A DNA stretch of 64,000 nucleotides from Didemnitutus sp047777955. GTDB lineage: Bacteria; Verrucomicrobiota; Verrucomicrobiia; Opitutales; Opitutaceae. Each line of letters starts with the position of its first letter. Within the stretch, counting starts at the first letter, position 1. Of the stretch, positions 19,071 to 28,728 are shown one piece after another. The DNA is taken from the NCBI RefSeq assembly GCF_047777955.1, contig NZ_CP180537.1:2914001-2978000 (forward strand), written 5' to 3'. A model generated the notes under the pieces. That model ran no database searches and was not told the origin of the DNA. It saw nothing but the letters and a program-made list of their open reading frames with translations. The position numbers were made by a program, and so were the translations under genes.

Positions 19071-20204
19071 GTGCCGCTCCGTTCCCTCCGCCGTCTCGCT
19101 CCCCTTTGCGTCCTCGCTCTGCTGCTCATGCCGCCGAGCGCTTTCGCGCTGCTCAACATCGACGGCACCCGGAACCAGGTCTTCGTCTTCGGCAATCTGA
19201 CCTTCGCCTACGACTCGAACATCTTTTCCGCGGCGAAGGACGAGTCGGGCGACTACATCTACAGCGCCACCGTCGGCCTCGAGCTGAAGCGCCGCGCCGG
19301 CATCATCGCGGTCAACGCCAAGGCCGTCTTCGACCGCCAGGAATTCCAGAAAAACAAGACCCAGTCCGCGTGGAACCCGACCTTCTATCTTGAGTTCAAC
19401 AAGACCACCGGCCGCACCACCGGCGCGTTCACGATCAATGCGTTTCGCTCCTCGCGGGCCGACAGCGCCGTCAACCTCCGCACGCAGACCTGGAACTTCC
19501 CGCTCGGGTTGAACGTCAAGTATCCGATCAACGACAAATTCTACGTCACCTCCACCAGCGGCTACCTGAAACGCAGCTACACCGACGGCTCGGGCCTGCT
19601 CAACTACACCGACTACAGCGAGGGCCTCGACCTGCTCTACGTCTTCACCTCCAAGTCCGACCTCTCCCTCTCCTACCGCATCCGCGTCGGCCAGACGACC
19701 CTCGACACCACGACCGACCAGTCGCTGATGTTCGGCCTCGTCAACCAGATCATCCCCAAGGTCAACGGCGCCGTCCGCGTCGGCCTCCAGCGCCGCACGA
19801 TCGACAAGACCGGCACCTCCTTCTCGCAGATAACGGTCGCCTCGGACGTGACGTGGACCGTCACCCGCAAGCTGAACGTCAAGGGCGTCGCGATGCGCGA
19901 CTTCAGCACGACCGCCGTCGGCGGCTCCGTCGACTCCATCACCGGCCAGCTCAACGCCGCTTACGACTTCAGCCGCAAATACCAGGCGAACGGCGGCCTC
20001 GGCTACGGCCGCAACCGCTTCCTCGACGGCACCACGCAAGGCCGCCGCGACGAATTCTTCACCTGGGACGTCGGCTTCTCCGTCAACTGGAGCGAGCACC
20101 TCCGCGCCAGCTTCTCCTACAACTACCTTCACAACTGGTCCACGCTCAGCTATTCGGATTTCGAACGCACGGGCTACTCGCTGGACATTTCCTCCCGTTA
20201 CTGA
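19071..20204 (+). CDS. Outer-membrane beta-barrel protein of the export operon
   Basis: 377 residues from GTG 19071 (MPLRSLRRLAPLCVLALLL), 13 bases after the FecR-domain gene, with a signal peptide ending near PSAFA. The mature chain is a run of alternating amphipathic strands (GNLTFAYDSNIFSA, YIYSATVGLELKRRAGIIA, LSYRIRVGQTT) and ends ...TGYSLDISSRY with the aromatic C-terminal residue expected of BAM substrates. This resembles the large barrels encoded in exopolysaccharide clusters. Role in secretion or surface anchoring of the polymer is inferred from position only. Confidence 0.75.
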   Translation: MPLRSLRRLAPLCVLALLLMPPSAFALLNIDGTRNQVFVFGNLTFAYDSNIFSAAKDESGDYIYSATVGLELKRRAGIIAVNAKAVFDRQEFQKNKTQSAWNPTFYLEFNKTTGRTTGAFTINAFRSSRADSAVNLRTQTWNFPLGLNVKYPINDKFYVTSTSGYLKRSYTDGSGLLNYTDYSEGLDLLYVFTSKSDLSLSYRIRVGQTTLDTTTDQSLMFGLVNQIIPKVNGAVRVGLQRRTIDKTGTSFSQITVASDVTWTVTRKLNVKGVAMRDFSTTAVGGSVDSITGQLNAAYDFSRKYQANGGLGYGRNRFLDGTTQGRRDEFFTWDVGFSVNWSEHLRASFSYNYLHNWSTLSYSDFERTGYSLDISSRY

Positions 20205-20208
20205 CGCC

Positions 20209-20829
20209 ATGAAAACGCTCCTGCGGTTCACGTTCCTCTCCCTCGCCCTCGGGCTGGCGGGCGCGCTGTTCGCGCAAATCAACCCGGCCGACGCCAAGAA
20301 GGCCTACGTCCACCGCCTCCAGCTCGCCGATCGCGTCCGCGTGGCCATCTACCAGGAAGACGATCTCACCACGCTCGCCCGCATCGACGCCCGCGGCATG
20401 GTCAACCTCCCCCTCATCCAGGAGATCTCCATCGGCGGCCTGACCGTCGTCGAGGCCCAGCAGGTCATCGAGAAAGCCTACCGCGACGGCCGCTTCCTCC
20501 GCGCGCCCCAGGTCACGGTCAGCGTCGAGGAATACGCCCCCCGCGAGGTCTCGATCCAGGGCCAGATCCGCAACCCCGGCCGCTACCCGCTTCCGACCGA
20601 ATCCACCTTCACGGTCTCCGAACTCGTCACCAAGGCCGGCGGCATCACCGATATCGGCAAGGGCACCGCGGTGAACATCACCCGTATCCTCCCCGACGGC
20701 ACGAAGAAGATCTTCACCGTCGACGTCGACAGCCTCATCAAGGGCAAGAAGGGCGACGGCAAGATCGACGACAACAACCTCCTCCTCCTGCCCGGCGACG
20801 TCGTCTACGTGCCCGAGCGCCTGATCTAA
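20209..20829 (+). CDS. Polysaccharide export protein (Wza-like, SLBB)
   Basis: 206 residues. Signal peptide MKTLLRFTFLSLALGLAGA ending near FA-Q; there is no lipobox Cys, unlike E. coli Wza, so it is probably not lipidated. The Poly_export domain (LQLADRVRVAIYQEDDLTT through VEEYAPREV) is followed by one SLBB domain (VSIQGQIRNPGRYPLP through LLPGDVVYVPERL). Only one SLBB is present and there is no long C-terminal transmembrane helix, so it may be a periplasmic ring or need the neighbouring barrel to cross the outer membrane. The next gene, 7 bases on, is the inner-membrane partner. Confidence 0.88.
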   Translation: MKTLLRFTFLSLALGLAGALFAQINPADAKKAYVHRLQLADRVRVAIYQEDDLTTLARIDARGMVNLPLIQEISIGGLTVVEAQQVIEKAYRDGRFLRAPQVTVSVEEYAPREVSIQGQIRNPGRYPLPTESTFTVSELVTKAGGITDIGKGTAVNITRILPDGTKKIFTVDVDSLIKGKKGDGKIDDNNLLLLPGDVVYVPERLI

Positions 20830-20836
20830 TTCCTCC

Positions 20837-23008
20837 ATGTCCTCCCCTCTCGCCGCTCCGCCGCCGGACCAGAAGAAACCGTCCTCGCTTCACGGCAACG
20901 AAGAGCAGGTCGTCGAGCGCCGCACGCTCCGCGATTACTACATCATCCTGCGCGAGCGCCTCTGGATCGCTCTCCCCGTCGCCCTCCTCGTCTCCGTCTC
21001 CCTCGGCTACTACCAGGCTCAGGAGACGCCGATGTATGCCGCCGCGGCCACCATGCAGTTCGAGCGCCCCGAGCGCGTCGTCCTGAACGAGCAGGTCGTC
21101 GACCCGACCGTCCGCTCCGAAATCGATCTCAACACCTACATCCGCATCCTCGAGAGCGGACGCCTCCGCTCGATGGTGGTGCAATCCCTCACCCCCGAGG
21201 AGGTGCAGAAGCTCCAGCGCCCCTACCTAAAGGAATCGCCCGGCTCCACGCCTCCGCCCGCGGGCAACTGCGTCGGCGGCATCAGCATCCAGTCGCTGCG
21301 CAACAGCTTCCTCATCTCGGTCAACGTCACGAACCGCGACCCCGACGGCGCCGCCATCATCGCCAACGCCTACGTGAAGCAGTTCATGCGCTACCTGATC
21401 GAGAACGTCGGCGGCAAAAACGAATACGCCATCGACTATCTCAAGACGCGCGCCGAAGACCTCCGCCGCGAATCCGAGGCCGCCGAGACCCGCCTCCAGG
21501 AATACAAGCGCAAGAACAACCTCGTTTCCCTCTCCGCCAGCGTCGACATCGTCGCCGACCGCCTCAAGTCGATCAACGCCGAGCTCACCCGCGTCCGTCT
21601 CGAGCGCCTCAACCTCGAGGTCGTGCTCAAGCAGATCGAGCGCATGAAGGCCGATGGCAGCAATCTCCTCGAGATCCAATACATCGCCTCCTACGGCACG
21701 ATCCCCTCCCTCAAGGCCCAGCTCGCCGAGCTCACCAAGCAGCAGTCCGTGCTGAGCGAGCGCTACCTCGAGCGCCACCCGAAGATGATCGACCTCGCCA
21801 ACTCGATCGACGTCCTCAATCAGCAGATTCAGAAAAACATCGAGCAGGCGATCGCCGACCTGAACACCCAGTTCGCCAAGATCCACGACTCCGAGGCCTC
21901 CTTCGAGCGGGAATACAAGGTCGCCGAGAACGACCAGCTCCGCCTCGGCGAGCTCTCGGTCGAGTTCAAGTCGCTCGAGAACCAGGCCGCCGTCGCCAAG
22001 AACAACTACATCCAGATCCTCGACCGCCTCAACCAGACCACCACCTCGAAGAACCTCGAGAACATCCCGGTCAAGCCGCTCGACGCCGCCGTCCCGCCCG
22101 GCGGCCCCTACACGCCCAACATCCGCAACATCGTCAAGACCTGCGCCGGCCTCGGCTTCGTGGTCTTCGCCGCCGTCGCCGTCGGCCTCAGCTTCCTCGA
22201 CGACCGCGTCAAGAGCGCCTGGGACATCGAGGGCTTTATCGGCGTCAACCTCCTCGGCATCATCCCCGAGCTCGCCGACATCCCCGAGGGCGAGAAGCAC
22301 AACCTCGTCACGAGCAACAAGACCTCCCCGGGCTCCGAGGCCTTCCTCAGCGTCTACAGCTCGGTCAAGATCCAGTCGAAACTCGACTTCCCCAAGTCGA
22401 TCCTCGTCACCTCCACCATCCCCGGCGAGGGCAAGACGATGATCTCGTGCAACCTTGCCGCCTCGTTCGCCCGCCACGGCAAGCGCGTGCTCCTCATCGA
22501 CTGCGACATGCGCCGCCCGATGCTGCACCGCCACTTCAAGCTCACCAACGAGACCGGCCTCATCGCCTGGTTCGAGGCCGGCGCCAAGATTCCCGACGAT
22601 CCCGTCTCCGACCCGACGCTGGGTCTGACCAAGGTCGACGAGAACCTCTTCCTCCTCCGCTCCGGCGGCCGCTCCAAGAGCCCGACCGAGCTGCTCGAAA
22701 ACCCGATCTTCGGCCAGTTCATCGAGTCGCTCAAACACCACTTCGATCTCGTCGTGATCGACTCGCCGCCGATGGGCGCCGTCACCGACTCGCTGCTCAT
22801 CTCCGCGCACACCGACGAGGTGATCTACGTCTGCCGCTTCAACCGCGCCTACCGGAAACACATTCGCCTCTACATCAAGTCGCTCCGCGACGGCAAAAAC
22901 GAGCTGCTCGGCGTCGTGCTCAACGGCCTCTCGCCGCGCCGCATCGAGTATTACTCGAACTACCGATACTACCGGAGCTACAAGAAATACTACGGCTCGC
23001 AGTCGTAG
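20837..23008 (+). CDS. Wzc-like polysaccharide co-polymerase / BY-kinase
   Basis: 723 residues. The N-terminal Wzz domain begins after RTLRDYYIILRERLWIALPV with a first membrane segment, followed by a long periplasmic coiled coil (about 190-400) and a second membrane segment (CAGLGFVVFAAVAVGLSFL). The cytosolic kinase has Walker A IPGEGKT (Lys533), Walker A' LLIDCDMRRP (Asp557) and Walker B LVVIDSPP (Asp642). The last 19 residues carry a cluster of about ten tyrosines for autophosphorylation. It should control chain length and couple polymerisation to the Wza-like exporter. No glycosyltransferase genes are adjacent. Confidence 0.92.
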   Translation: MSSPLAAPPPDQKKPSSLHGNEEQVVERRTLRDYYIILRERLWIALPVALLVSVSLGYYQAQETPMYAAAATMQFERPERVVLNEQVVDPTVRSEIDLNTYIRILESGRLRSMVVQSLTPEEVQKLQRPYLKESPGSTPPPAGNCVGGISIQSLRNSFLISVNVTNRDPDGAAIIANAYVKQFMRYLIENVGGKNEYAIDYLKTRAEDLRRESEAAETRLQEYKRKNNLVSLSASVDIVADRLKSINAELTRVRLERLNLEVVLKQIERMKADGSNLLEIQYIASYGTIPSLKAQLAELTKQQSVLSERYLERHPKMIDLANSIDVLNQQIQKNIEQAIADLNTQFAKIHDSEASFEREYKVAENDQLRLGELSVEFKSLENQAAVAKNNYIQILDRLNQTTTSKNLENIPVKPLDAAVPPGGPYTPNIRNIVKTCAGLGFVVFAAVAVGLSFLDDRVKSAWDIEGFIGVNLLGIIPELADIPEGEKHNLVTSNKTSPGSEAFLSVYSSVKIQSKLDFPKSILVTSTIPGEGKTMISCNLAASFARHGKRVLLIDCDMRRPMLHRHFKLTNETGLIAWFEAGAKIPDDPVSDPTLGLTKVDENLFLLRSGGRSKSPTELLENPIFGQFIESLKHHFDLVVIDSPPMGAVTDSLLISAHTDEVIYVCRFNRAYRKHIRLYIKSLRDGKNELLGVVLNGLSPRRIEYYSNYRYYRSYKKYYGSQS

Positions 23009-23034
23009 CGCCGCCCCCCCTTTCTTTGCCTGCG

Positions 23035-23063
23035 AAGCCGCGTCGCGAGACGCGGCTTTTTTC
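23035..23063 (+). terminator. Rho-independent terminator of the envelope operon
   Basis: Ten-base perfect stem AAGCCGCGTC/GACGCGGCTT with a GCGA tetraloop (23035-23058) followed by a T run. It is 26 bases past the kinase stop and ends the four-gene transcript. Confidence 0.95.
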
Positions 23064-23125
23064 TTTGGCGACACGCCCGCAACTTCCCGCTTTCGTCCCC
23101 CTTCGCCCTCGCCCACTCTGCCGCC

Positions 23126-23965
23126 GTGCTCTCCGCCTTCCTGCCGCCGAACTTCGATGCCCGCCGCCCGGTCGCGCTGATCGCCGGCCGCGGCCATTAT
23201 CCGCTGTTCACGGCCAACGCCATCCGCGCCGCCGGCGTGCCCCTGCGCCTGATCGCGATCGAGGAGGAAACCATGCCGGAGCTGTTCCACAGCGTGCCGG
23301 CCGCCGAGCGCATCGAGGTCAACGCCGGCCAGCTGGGCAAAATGCTCGGCGCCCTCCGCGACTTCGGCGCCGGCTACGCGATCATGGCGGGCCAGGTGAA
23401 GCCCAAGCGCCTCTTCCACGGCCTCACGCCCGACCTGAAGGCCGCGCAAATCCTCTTCTCGCTCAAGCGCCGCAACGCCGAGACCATCTTCGGCGCCATC
23501 GCCGCGGAGATCGAGAAGCTCGGCCTCACCCTCCTCGACGCCCGCGCCTTCATCGACGCCCACCTGGCTCACGTCGGCCCGATGACGGGCAAGAAGCTTC
23601 CCGTCGACCGCGAATACCTCGACCACGGCATCCACATCGCCCGCGAGATCGCCCGCCTCGACATCGGCCAGGGCTGCGTCGTCCGCAAGGGCACCGTGCT
23701 CGCGGTCGAGGCCTTCGAGGGCACGGACGAGATGCTGCGGCGCGCCGGCACTTTCAAGACCGACGAGACGCTCTTCGTGAAGGTCGTGAAGGAAAAACAG
23801 GACTTCCGCTTCGACGTCCCCGTCTTCGGCCTGCGCACCCTCGAGACCATGCGCGAGGCTGGCCTCGCCGCCGCCGCCCTCGAGGCGGGCAAGGTCATCG
23901 TCCTCGACAAGCCCGCCGTCCTCGCCCAGGCGAAGACCTGGGGCATCTCGCTCTACGGATTCTGA
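23126..23965 (+). CDS. lpxI: UDP-2,3-diacylglucosamine pyrophosphatase LpxI
   Basis: 279 residues from GTG 23126. Hydrolyses UDP-2,3-diacylglucosamine to lipid X in lipid A synthesis, replacing the unrelated LpxH. The N-terminal domain has VALIAGRGHYPLFTANAIR and YAIMAGQVKPKRLFHG; the C-terminal catalytic domain has GQGCVVRKGTVLAVEAFEGT with the acidic EGTD block and KDFRFDVPVFGLRTLE-like sequence. Length matches the family. It follows the export operon terminator and probably has its own promoter in the 60-base gap. Confidence 0.95.
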   Translation: MLSAFLPPNFDARRPVALIAGRGHYPLFTANAIRAAGVPLRLIAIEEETMPELFHSVPAAERIEVNAGQLGKMLGALRDFGAGYAIMAGQVKPKRLFHGLTPDLKAAQILFSLKRRNAETIFGAIAAEIEKLGLTLLDARAFIDAHLAHVGPMTGKKLPVDREYLDHGIHIAREIARLDIGQGCVVRKGTVLAVEAFEGTDEMLRRAGTFKTDETLFVKVVKEKQDFRFDVPVFGLRTLETMREAGLAAAALEAGKVIVLDKPAVLAQAKTWGISLYGF

Positions 23966-24041
23966 TCGCCCCCGGCCGCGGGGACCGGCCGACACCCTCG
24001 CCGCTCTTGCACTTTGCCGGCCCGCGCGCACATTCGCGCTC

Positions 24042-24509
24042 ATGAGTGATGTCGTCGAAGTCGGAATCAAAGGCCTGATGCCCACGGCCAACGGCTGCGC
24101 CGTGTTCCTCGGCAACGACGAGAAGACCTTCGTCATCTACGTCGACCCGAGCGTCGGCAGCGCGATTTCGATGACGATCAACAACGTCAAGAAGGAGCGC
24201 CCGCTCACGCACGACCTCATCGGGCACCTCTTCCTCGGCTTCGGCATCAGCCTCGAGCGCGTCCTCATCAACGACGTCAACGAGGGCACCTACTTCGCCC
24301 GCATCATCCTCACGATGCAGAACGAGCTCGGCCGCAAGATCCTCGAGCTCGACTCGCGCCCGAGCGACTCGATGGTGCTCGCGCTCCAGCAGAAGCGCCC
24401 GATTTTCGTCTCCCAGCGCGTGTTCGACGCCGTCGAGGACATGACCGAGATCCTCGAGCGCGTCCTCAAGCAGCAGAAGGAAGAGCAGTCCGGCGAGGAG
24501 GACCAGTAG
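24042..24509 (+). CDS. Bifunctional nuclease-domain (BFN, DUF151) protein
   Basis: 155 residues in a single BFN domain: EVGIKGLMPTANGCAVFLG at the start, the conserved RPLTHDLIGHLFLGFGISLE block, and the ELDSRPSDSMVLALQQKRPI block that carries the family D-S-R-P-S-D motif. The C-terminal 30 residues are a charged helix (LERVLKQQKEEQSGEEDQ). Family members have been described with RNase/DNase activity and as stress- or cell-cycle-linked proteins; substrate in this group is unknown. It lies between lpxI and dus, all on the plus strand. Confidence 0.88.
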   Translation: MSDVVEVGIKGLMPTANGCAVFLGNDEKTFVIYVDPSVGSAISMTINNVKKERPLTHDLIGHLFLGFGISLERVLINDVNEGTYFARIILTMQNELGRKILELDSRPSDSMVLALQQKRPIFVSQRVFDAVEDMTEILERVLKQQKEEQSGEEDQ

Positions 24510-24532
24510 GCCGTTTCCGCCCGACTCCGCGC

Positions 24533-25654
24533 ATGACTCCCGCCGCGTCCACGCCTCACGACGGCGACGCTTCCCGCGTCAGCCGCCCGCCCCTGCCGGC
24601 GCCGATCGTCCCCGGCCAGCCGCTCACCGCGCTGGCCCCGATGCAGGACGTCACCGACCTGCCCTTCATGCGCCTGATGGCGCACTACGGCGCGCCCGAC
24701 TACTTCTTCACCGAGTTCTTCCGCGTCCACGCCCAGTCGCGCCCGGAGAAGCACATCGTTCGTTCCATCACCGAGAACCAGACCGGACGCCCCGTCTTCG
24801 CCCAGCTCATCGGCGAGGAGATCAGCCACATGGTCCGCACGGTCCGCGAGCTGATCAAGCTCCCCGTCGCCGGCATCGACCTGAACATGGGCTGCCCCGC
24901 CCCGAAGATCTACAAGAAGAACGTCGGCGGCGGCCTCCTCCGCGACCCGGCGAAGATCGACGAGCTCCTCGGCGCCCTCCGCGACAGCGTGCCCGGCCTG
25001 TTCACGGTGAAGATGCGCATCGGCTTCGACTCGACGGACAACTACCGCCGCGTCCTCGACCTCGTGGCCCGGCACCGCGTCGACCTCCTCAGCGTCCACG
25101 GCCGCACCGTCAAGGAAGGCTACCGCAGCGACGTGCACTACGATTTCATTGCTGAAGCCGCGCGCACCGTGCCCTGTCCCGTGCTCGCCAACGGCAACGT
25201 CACCTCCGCCGCCCGCGCCGCGGCCGTGCTCGCCGAGACCGGCGCCGCCGGCGTGATGATCGGCCGCCACGCCATCCGCAATCCGTGGATCTTCCGCCAG
25301 ACGCGCGAGCGCCTCGCCGGGCAGACGCCCTTCGCTCCCACCCTCCGCGACGTCCACGGCTACATCGCGCACCTCTACCGCGAGACGCAGCAGCCCGACA
25401 TCCCCGAGGCGGCCCACGTCGCGAAGATGAAGAAATATCTCAACTTCGTCGGCCAGTCCGTCGATCCGCAGGGCGCCTTCCTCCACGACATGCGCCGCGC
25501 CATGAACGAGGCCGAGCTCTTCGCCGTCTGCGACCGCCACCTGCTCGCCGAGCCCGACCGCCCGTTCGCCGACGAACCCTTCGCCGGCGTCATCGCCCGC
25601 CCGAACTGCGAGACCCCGAACGCGAGCTGCTCGCTCGACACGATCACGGCGTGA
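24533..25654 (+). CDS. dus: tRNA-dihydrouridine synthase
   Basis: 373 residues. FMN-dependent reduction of uridine to dihydrouridine in tRNA. The FMN-binding start LTALAPMQDVTDLPFMRLM, the catalytic Cys block GIDLNMGCPAPKIYKKNVGG, the phosphate-binding VHGRTVKEGY and the late GVMIGRHAIRNPWIF block are all present. The first 30 residues (MTPAASTPHDGDASRVSRPP) are a low-complexity extension and the true start could be further in. The C-terminal region is helical, as in the RNA-binding domain. Stops 3 bases from the convergent VOC gene. Confidence 0.93.
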   Translation: MTPAASTPHDGDASRVSRPPLPAPIVPGQPLTALAPMQDVTDLPFMRLMAHYGAPDYFFTEFFRVHAQSRPEKHIVRSITENQTGRPVFAQLIGEEISHMVRTVRELIKLPVAGIDLNMGCPAPKIYKKNVGGGLLRDPAKIDELLGALRDSVPGLFTVKMRIGFDSTDNYRRVLDLVARHRVDLLSVHGRTVKEGYRSDVHYDFIAEAARTVPCPVLANGNVTSAARAAAVLAETGAAGVMIGRHAIRNPWIFRQTRERLAGQTPFAPTLRDVHGYIAHLYRETQQPDIPEAAHVAKMKKYLNFVGQSVDPQGAFLHDMRRAMNEAELFAVCDRHLLAEPDRPFADEPFAGVIARPNCETPNASCSLDTITA

Positions 25655-25657
25655 CGC

Positions 25658-26110
25658 TCACGCGTCCCACGCCTGCAACTCCACGAGATTGCCCTCGGGA
25701 TCGCGCATGTAGGCCCAGGTCACGCGCCGCGCGCCCGCCGCCGTCGTGACCACCTCGCCGTGCGGCGAGCCGCCGCCCGCAAGCACCGCCTGCCTCGCCG
25801 CCTCCACGTCGGGCACCGCGAACGCGATATGGCCGAACCCCACGCGATTCGGCGTCGCCGGCAGGCCGGGCGCGTTCTCGTCGTAGGAAAATATCTCCAG
25901 CGTCGGCCCGTTCTCGCCGTGCCCGGGCAGGCGCAGATGCGCCCCGCGCAAGCGCGCGCCCTTCAGCGCCGTGCCGCGCTCGAGCGCGTCGCCGTGCAAG
26001 TCCCGCTCCGGACCGGTCGGCACGCAGCCGAACACCTCCTGGTAGAACCGCGCCAGCCGGCGCCAGTCCGCCGCGACCAGGTTGACGTGACCGAATCGCA
26101 CGCCGCTCAT
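25658..26110 (-). CDS. VOC (glyoxalase/bleomycin-resistance) family protein
   Basis: 150 residues. Two beta-alpha-beta-beta-beta modules: VRFGHVNLVAADWRRLARFY with the His of GHVN and RVGFGHIAFAVPDVEAARQA with the His of GHIA, ending WAYMRDPEGNLVELQAW with a metal-type Glu. Such proteins are metal-dependent lyases, dioxygenases or binding proteins; the substrate cannot be deduced. It sits 1 base downstream of the SufT-like gene on the same strand and converges on dus. Confidence 0.85.
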   Translation of the reverse strand: MSGVRFGHVNLVAADWRRLARFYQEVFGCVPTGPERDLHGDALERGTALKGARLRGAHLRLPGHGENGPTLEIFSYDENAPGLPATPNRVGFGHIAFAVPDVEAARQAVLAGGGSPHGEVVTTAAGARRVTWAYMRDPEGNLVELQAWDA

Positions 26111-26111
26111 G

Positions 26112-26651
26112 TCACTCCAGCCCGAGCGTCTTGCGCCCGACGTCCGAGATCATCTGCGGCGTCCACTGCGGATCCCAGACGATGTGCACCTTCGCCGCTT
26201 CCACCGTCGGCAGCGCGGCGATCTTCGCGCGCGCATCCTCCGCGATCACCGGGCCCATGCCGCATCCGGGCGCCGTCAGCGTCATCTTCACCTCCACGCT
26301 GTGGCCGCCGGTCGCCGTCTTCTCCACCGCCAGGTCGTAAACCAGTCCGAGATCGACGATGTTCACCGGGATTTCCGGGTCGAAGCAGGTCTTGAGCGTG
26401 TCCCACACCGCCTGTTCGCTGAACTCGCCCGCGACGGGCGCGGGCGCCGCCGCCGCCGGCGCGGTGAAGCCGCCGATGGCGTCCGCGTGCTCGCGGGCAA
26501 TGCGGAAAAGCCCCTGCTCCGTGCGCACCGTGACGTTGCCGCCGAGCGTCTGCGTGATGAAGACGTTCAGGCCCGACGGCAGCGTGATCTTGTCGCCAGC
26601 GGGGATGACCGTCGCCGGCGTGTCGCGGAGGAGCGTGTGCACTTCGTTCAT
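26112..26651 (-). CDS. sufT: SufT-like Fe-S assembly protein (MIP18/DUF59 domain)
   Basis: 179 residues from ATG 26651 (MNEVHTLLRDTPATVIPAG); an ATG six codons upstream is also possible. The N-terminal half has the SufT-specific ITLPSGLNVFITQTLGGNVT block; the C-terminal half is the MIP18 domain with DPEIPVNIVDLGLVYDLAVE and TLTAPGCGMGPVIAED, including the conserved Cys. It helps deliver Fe-S clusters to client proteins. No other suf genes are in the window. It is transcribed together with the VOC gene. Confidence 0.9.
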   Translation of the reverse strand: MNEVHTLLRDTPATVIPAGDKITLPSGLNVFITQTLGGNVTVRTEQGLFRIAREHADAIGGFTAPAAAAPAPVAGEFSEQAVWDTLKTCFDPEIPVNIVDLGLVYDLAVEKTATGGHSVEVKMTLTAPGCGMGPVIAEDARAKIAALPTVEAAKVHIVWDPQWTPQMISDVGRKTLGLE

Positions 26652-26723
26652 GCGCTCCCGACCATGCACGACCTCCCGCTCAGCGCAACAGCGCTGTCGG
26701 GCCCGCGGACGCGCGGGCGCGCG

Positions 26724-28561
26724 TCACTGCAGGTTCAGGTTGAACGGCAGGCGCGCATAGATGCCCTGCGGGTCGTTGTAGCGCGTGAGCTCCTGCAGTT
26801 CCGCCGTCGCCTGCTGGATGAACACCCCGAACGGCCCCTTCACCGCCTGCTCGCGCCGGTGCTCGTTCAGCGCCTCCGACAGCGCCTCGGCAAACTGCTT
26901 CTTGCGCGGCAACTCGACGACCCGGAACTTGTCGCCCAGGTTCGCCTTCTGCGCAGCGTATTTGATCGCGTCCTGCAGGCCGCCGATCTCGTCGACCAGC
27001 CCGAGCGCCTTGCCCTCGGTGCCGGACCACACCCGGCCCTGCGCGATCTCGCGCACCTTGGCGAGGTCGAGCTTGCGCGACTCGGCGACCTTGCCGGTGA
27101 ACTCCTCGTAGATCCAGTCGACCATGCGCTGGAAGAGCGCCAGCTCCTCGTCGGTCTTCGGGCGCACGATCGTGGCCGCGTCGGCGAATTTGCCCGTCTT
27201 CACCGTGTCGAAAGTCAGGCCGAGCTTGTCGTTCGCGAGCCCCTGGACGTTGGGGAACATGCCGAACACGCCGATCGATCCCGTGATCGTCGACGGCTCC
27301 GCGAAGATGTGGTCGCCGTAGGTCGAAATCCAATAGCCGCCGGACGCCGCGAGCGAACCCATCGACACGATGACCGGCTTCTTCTCCCGCGTGAGGCGCA
27401 CCTCGCGCTGGATGACTTCCGAGGCGGACGCGCTGCCGCCGGGGCTGTTCACGCGCAGCACAACGGCCTTCACGCTGTCGTCGAGCCGGAGCTGGCGGAG
27501 CTGACGGGCGACCTTGTCGCCGTAAACCGTGTGCTCGTCGTTGCCGTCGCCGTCGACGATCGTGCCTTCGGCATAGACGATCGCGAGCTTGCCCTTGCCG
27601 CCGAGCTCGACCTTGCCCGCGTCGGTGCGGCGCGCCACGAGGCCGTCGCCGCTCACGAGCTTGGCATAGTCCTTCAGCGCGACCTGCTTGAACGTCTCGC
27701 GTCCCCCTTGCGGCCGGTGTCAGCCTTCAGGTCCTCGAGCACCACGTCCCAATACGCCACGCGGTCGACCAGCTTCGCCGCGAGCGCGGCCGGGCCCCGC
27801 AGGATGCCCTCGCTGTCGACCGCCTTCTGCACCGTGCCGGCGGCGAGGCCGCGGCTGTGCTCGATCGCGCCGACGAGGTCCGTCCAGACGTCGTCGAGCA
27901 GCTTCTGAGTCTGCGCGCGGTTCTCGGGACTCATGTCCTTGCGCGTGAAAGGCTCGACCGCGGACTTGTATTTGCCCACCCGCGTCACCTGCACGCCGAT
28001 GCCGAATTTCTCAAAGGCTCCGGCAAAGAACATCGGCTGCGAAGCGAGGCCGGGCATCATCACCGCGCCGTAGGGATCGAGGGTGATCTGGTTCGCCACC
28101 GAGGCCACATAGTAGTCGCGGGTGCCCGCGTAGCTGAGGTAGGCCTTCACTGGCTTGCCCGACTTGCGGAAATCCGCCAGCGCCTCGCGCACCTCGCGCA
28201 GCGCCGCAAAACCCGAGCCGTAGTTCGCCGCCGCGATCTGCCCGCGCACGAAGACGCCCGCGATGTCCGGGTCCGCCGCCGCCGCCTGGAGCGAGCGCGT
28301 GACCTGCCGCAGCTGGAGATTGCGCGCCGCGTGTCCGCCGAAGGCCTCGGCGAATTTCTCCAGCCCTTCCATCTGCTCGGGCGAGTCCTGGATGTTCGCC
28401 GACAGGTCGAGCACCAGATACGAGCCGTGCTCCACGCTCACCTTCTTCTCGCCCATCGACGCGAGCACGCCGACGAAGATGAAAAACACCACAACCGCGC
28501 CGAAGCAGAAGACCAGCAACGCCGTCAGCGTCGCGAAAAATGCCGTGAAGAAGTTCTTCAT
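26724..28561 (-). CDS. sppA: Signal peptide peptidase SppA (67K type), frameshifted in the middle
   Basis: Membrane-anchored serine/lysine protease that degrades cleaved signal peptides. The N-terminal part starts MKNFFTAFFATLTALLVFCF with a transmembrane segment and carries the catalytic Lys in VGKYKSAVEPF. The C-terminal part carries the nucleophile Ser in SMGSLAASGGYW. The two halves are in different frames; adding one C to the plus-strand run 27703-27707 joins ...ADTGRKG to GRETFKQVALKDYAKL, giving about 612 residues. Since Lys and Ser are on opposite sides of the break, neither half alone could be active. It is divergent from the next gene. Confidence 0.93.
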
Positions 28562-28728
28562 GCTCGCGAAGCTAGACCACGCGTCCGCCCTCGCCAGCGA
28601 AAAGCGTTCTCAGGCAATCAACTGGGACGAGCGGACGCGTCGCTCCACCAGCGGCGGGCCCCGTCCCGCGCCCGCCGTCATTCTTTCCCTTGTGCCGGCG
28701 GGCCCGTGTCATACCTTGGCCGTCCCCC

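Noticed and set aside
21227..24136. Very long minus-strand ORF of 969 codons opposite the BY-kinase and lpxI
   Set aside because: It mirrors two well-supported plus-strand genes; composition is the V/D/E/G-rich pattern of antisense reading in high-G+C DNA.
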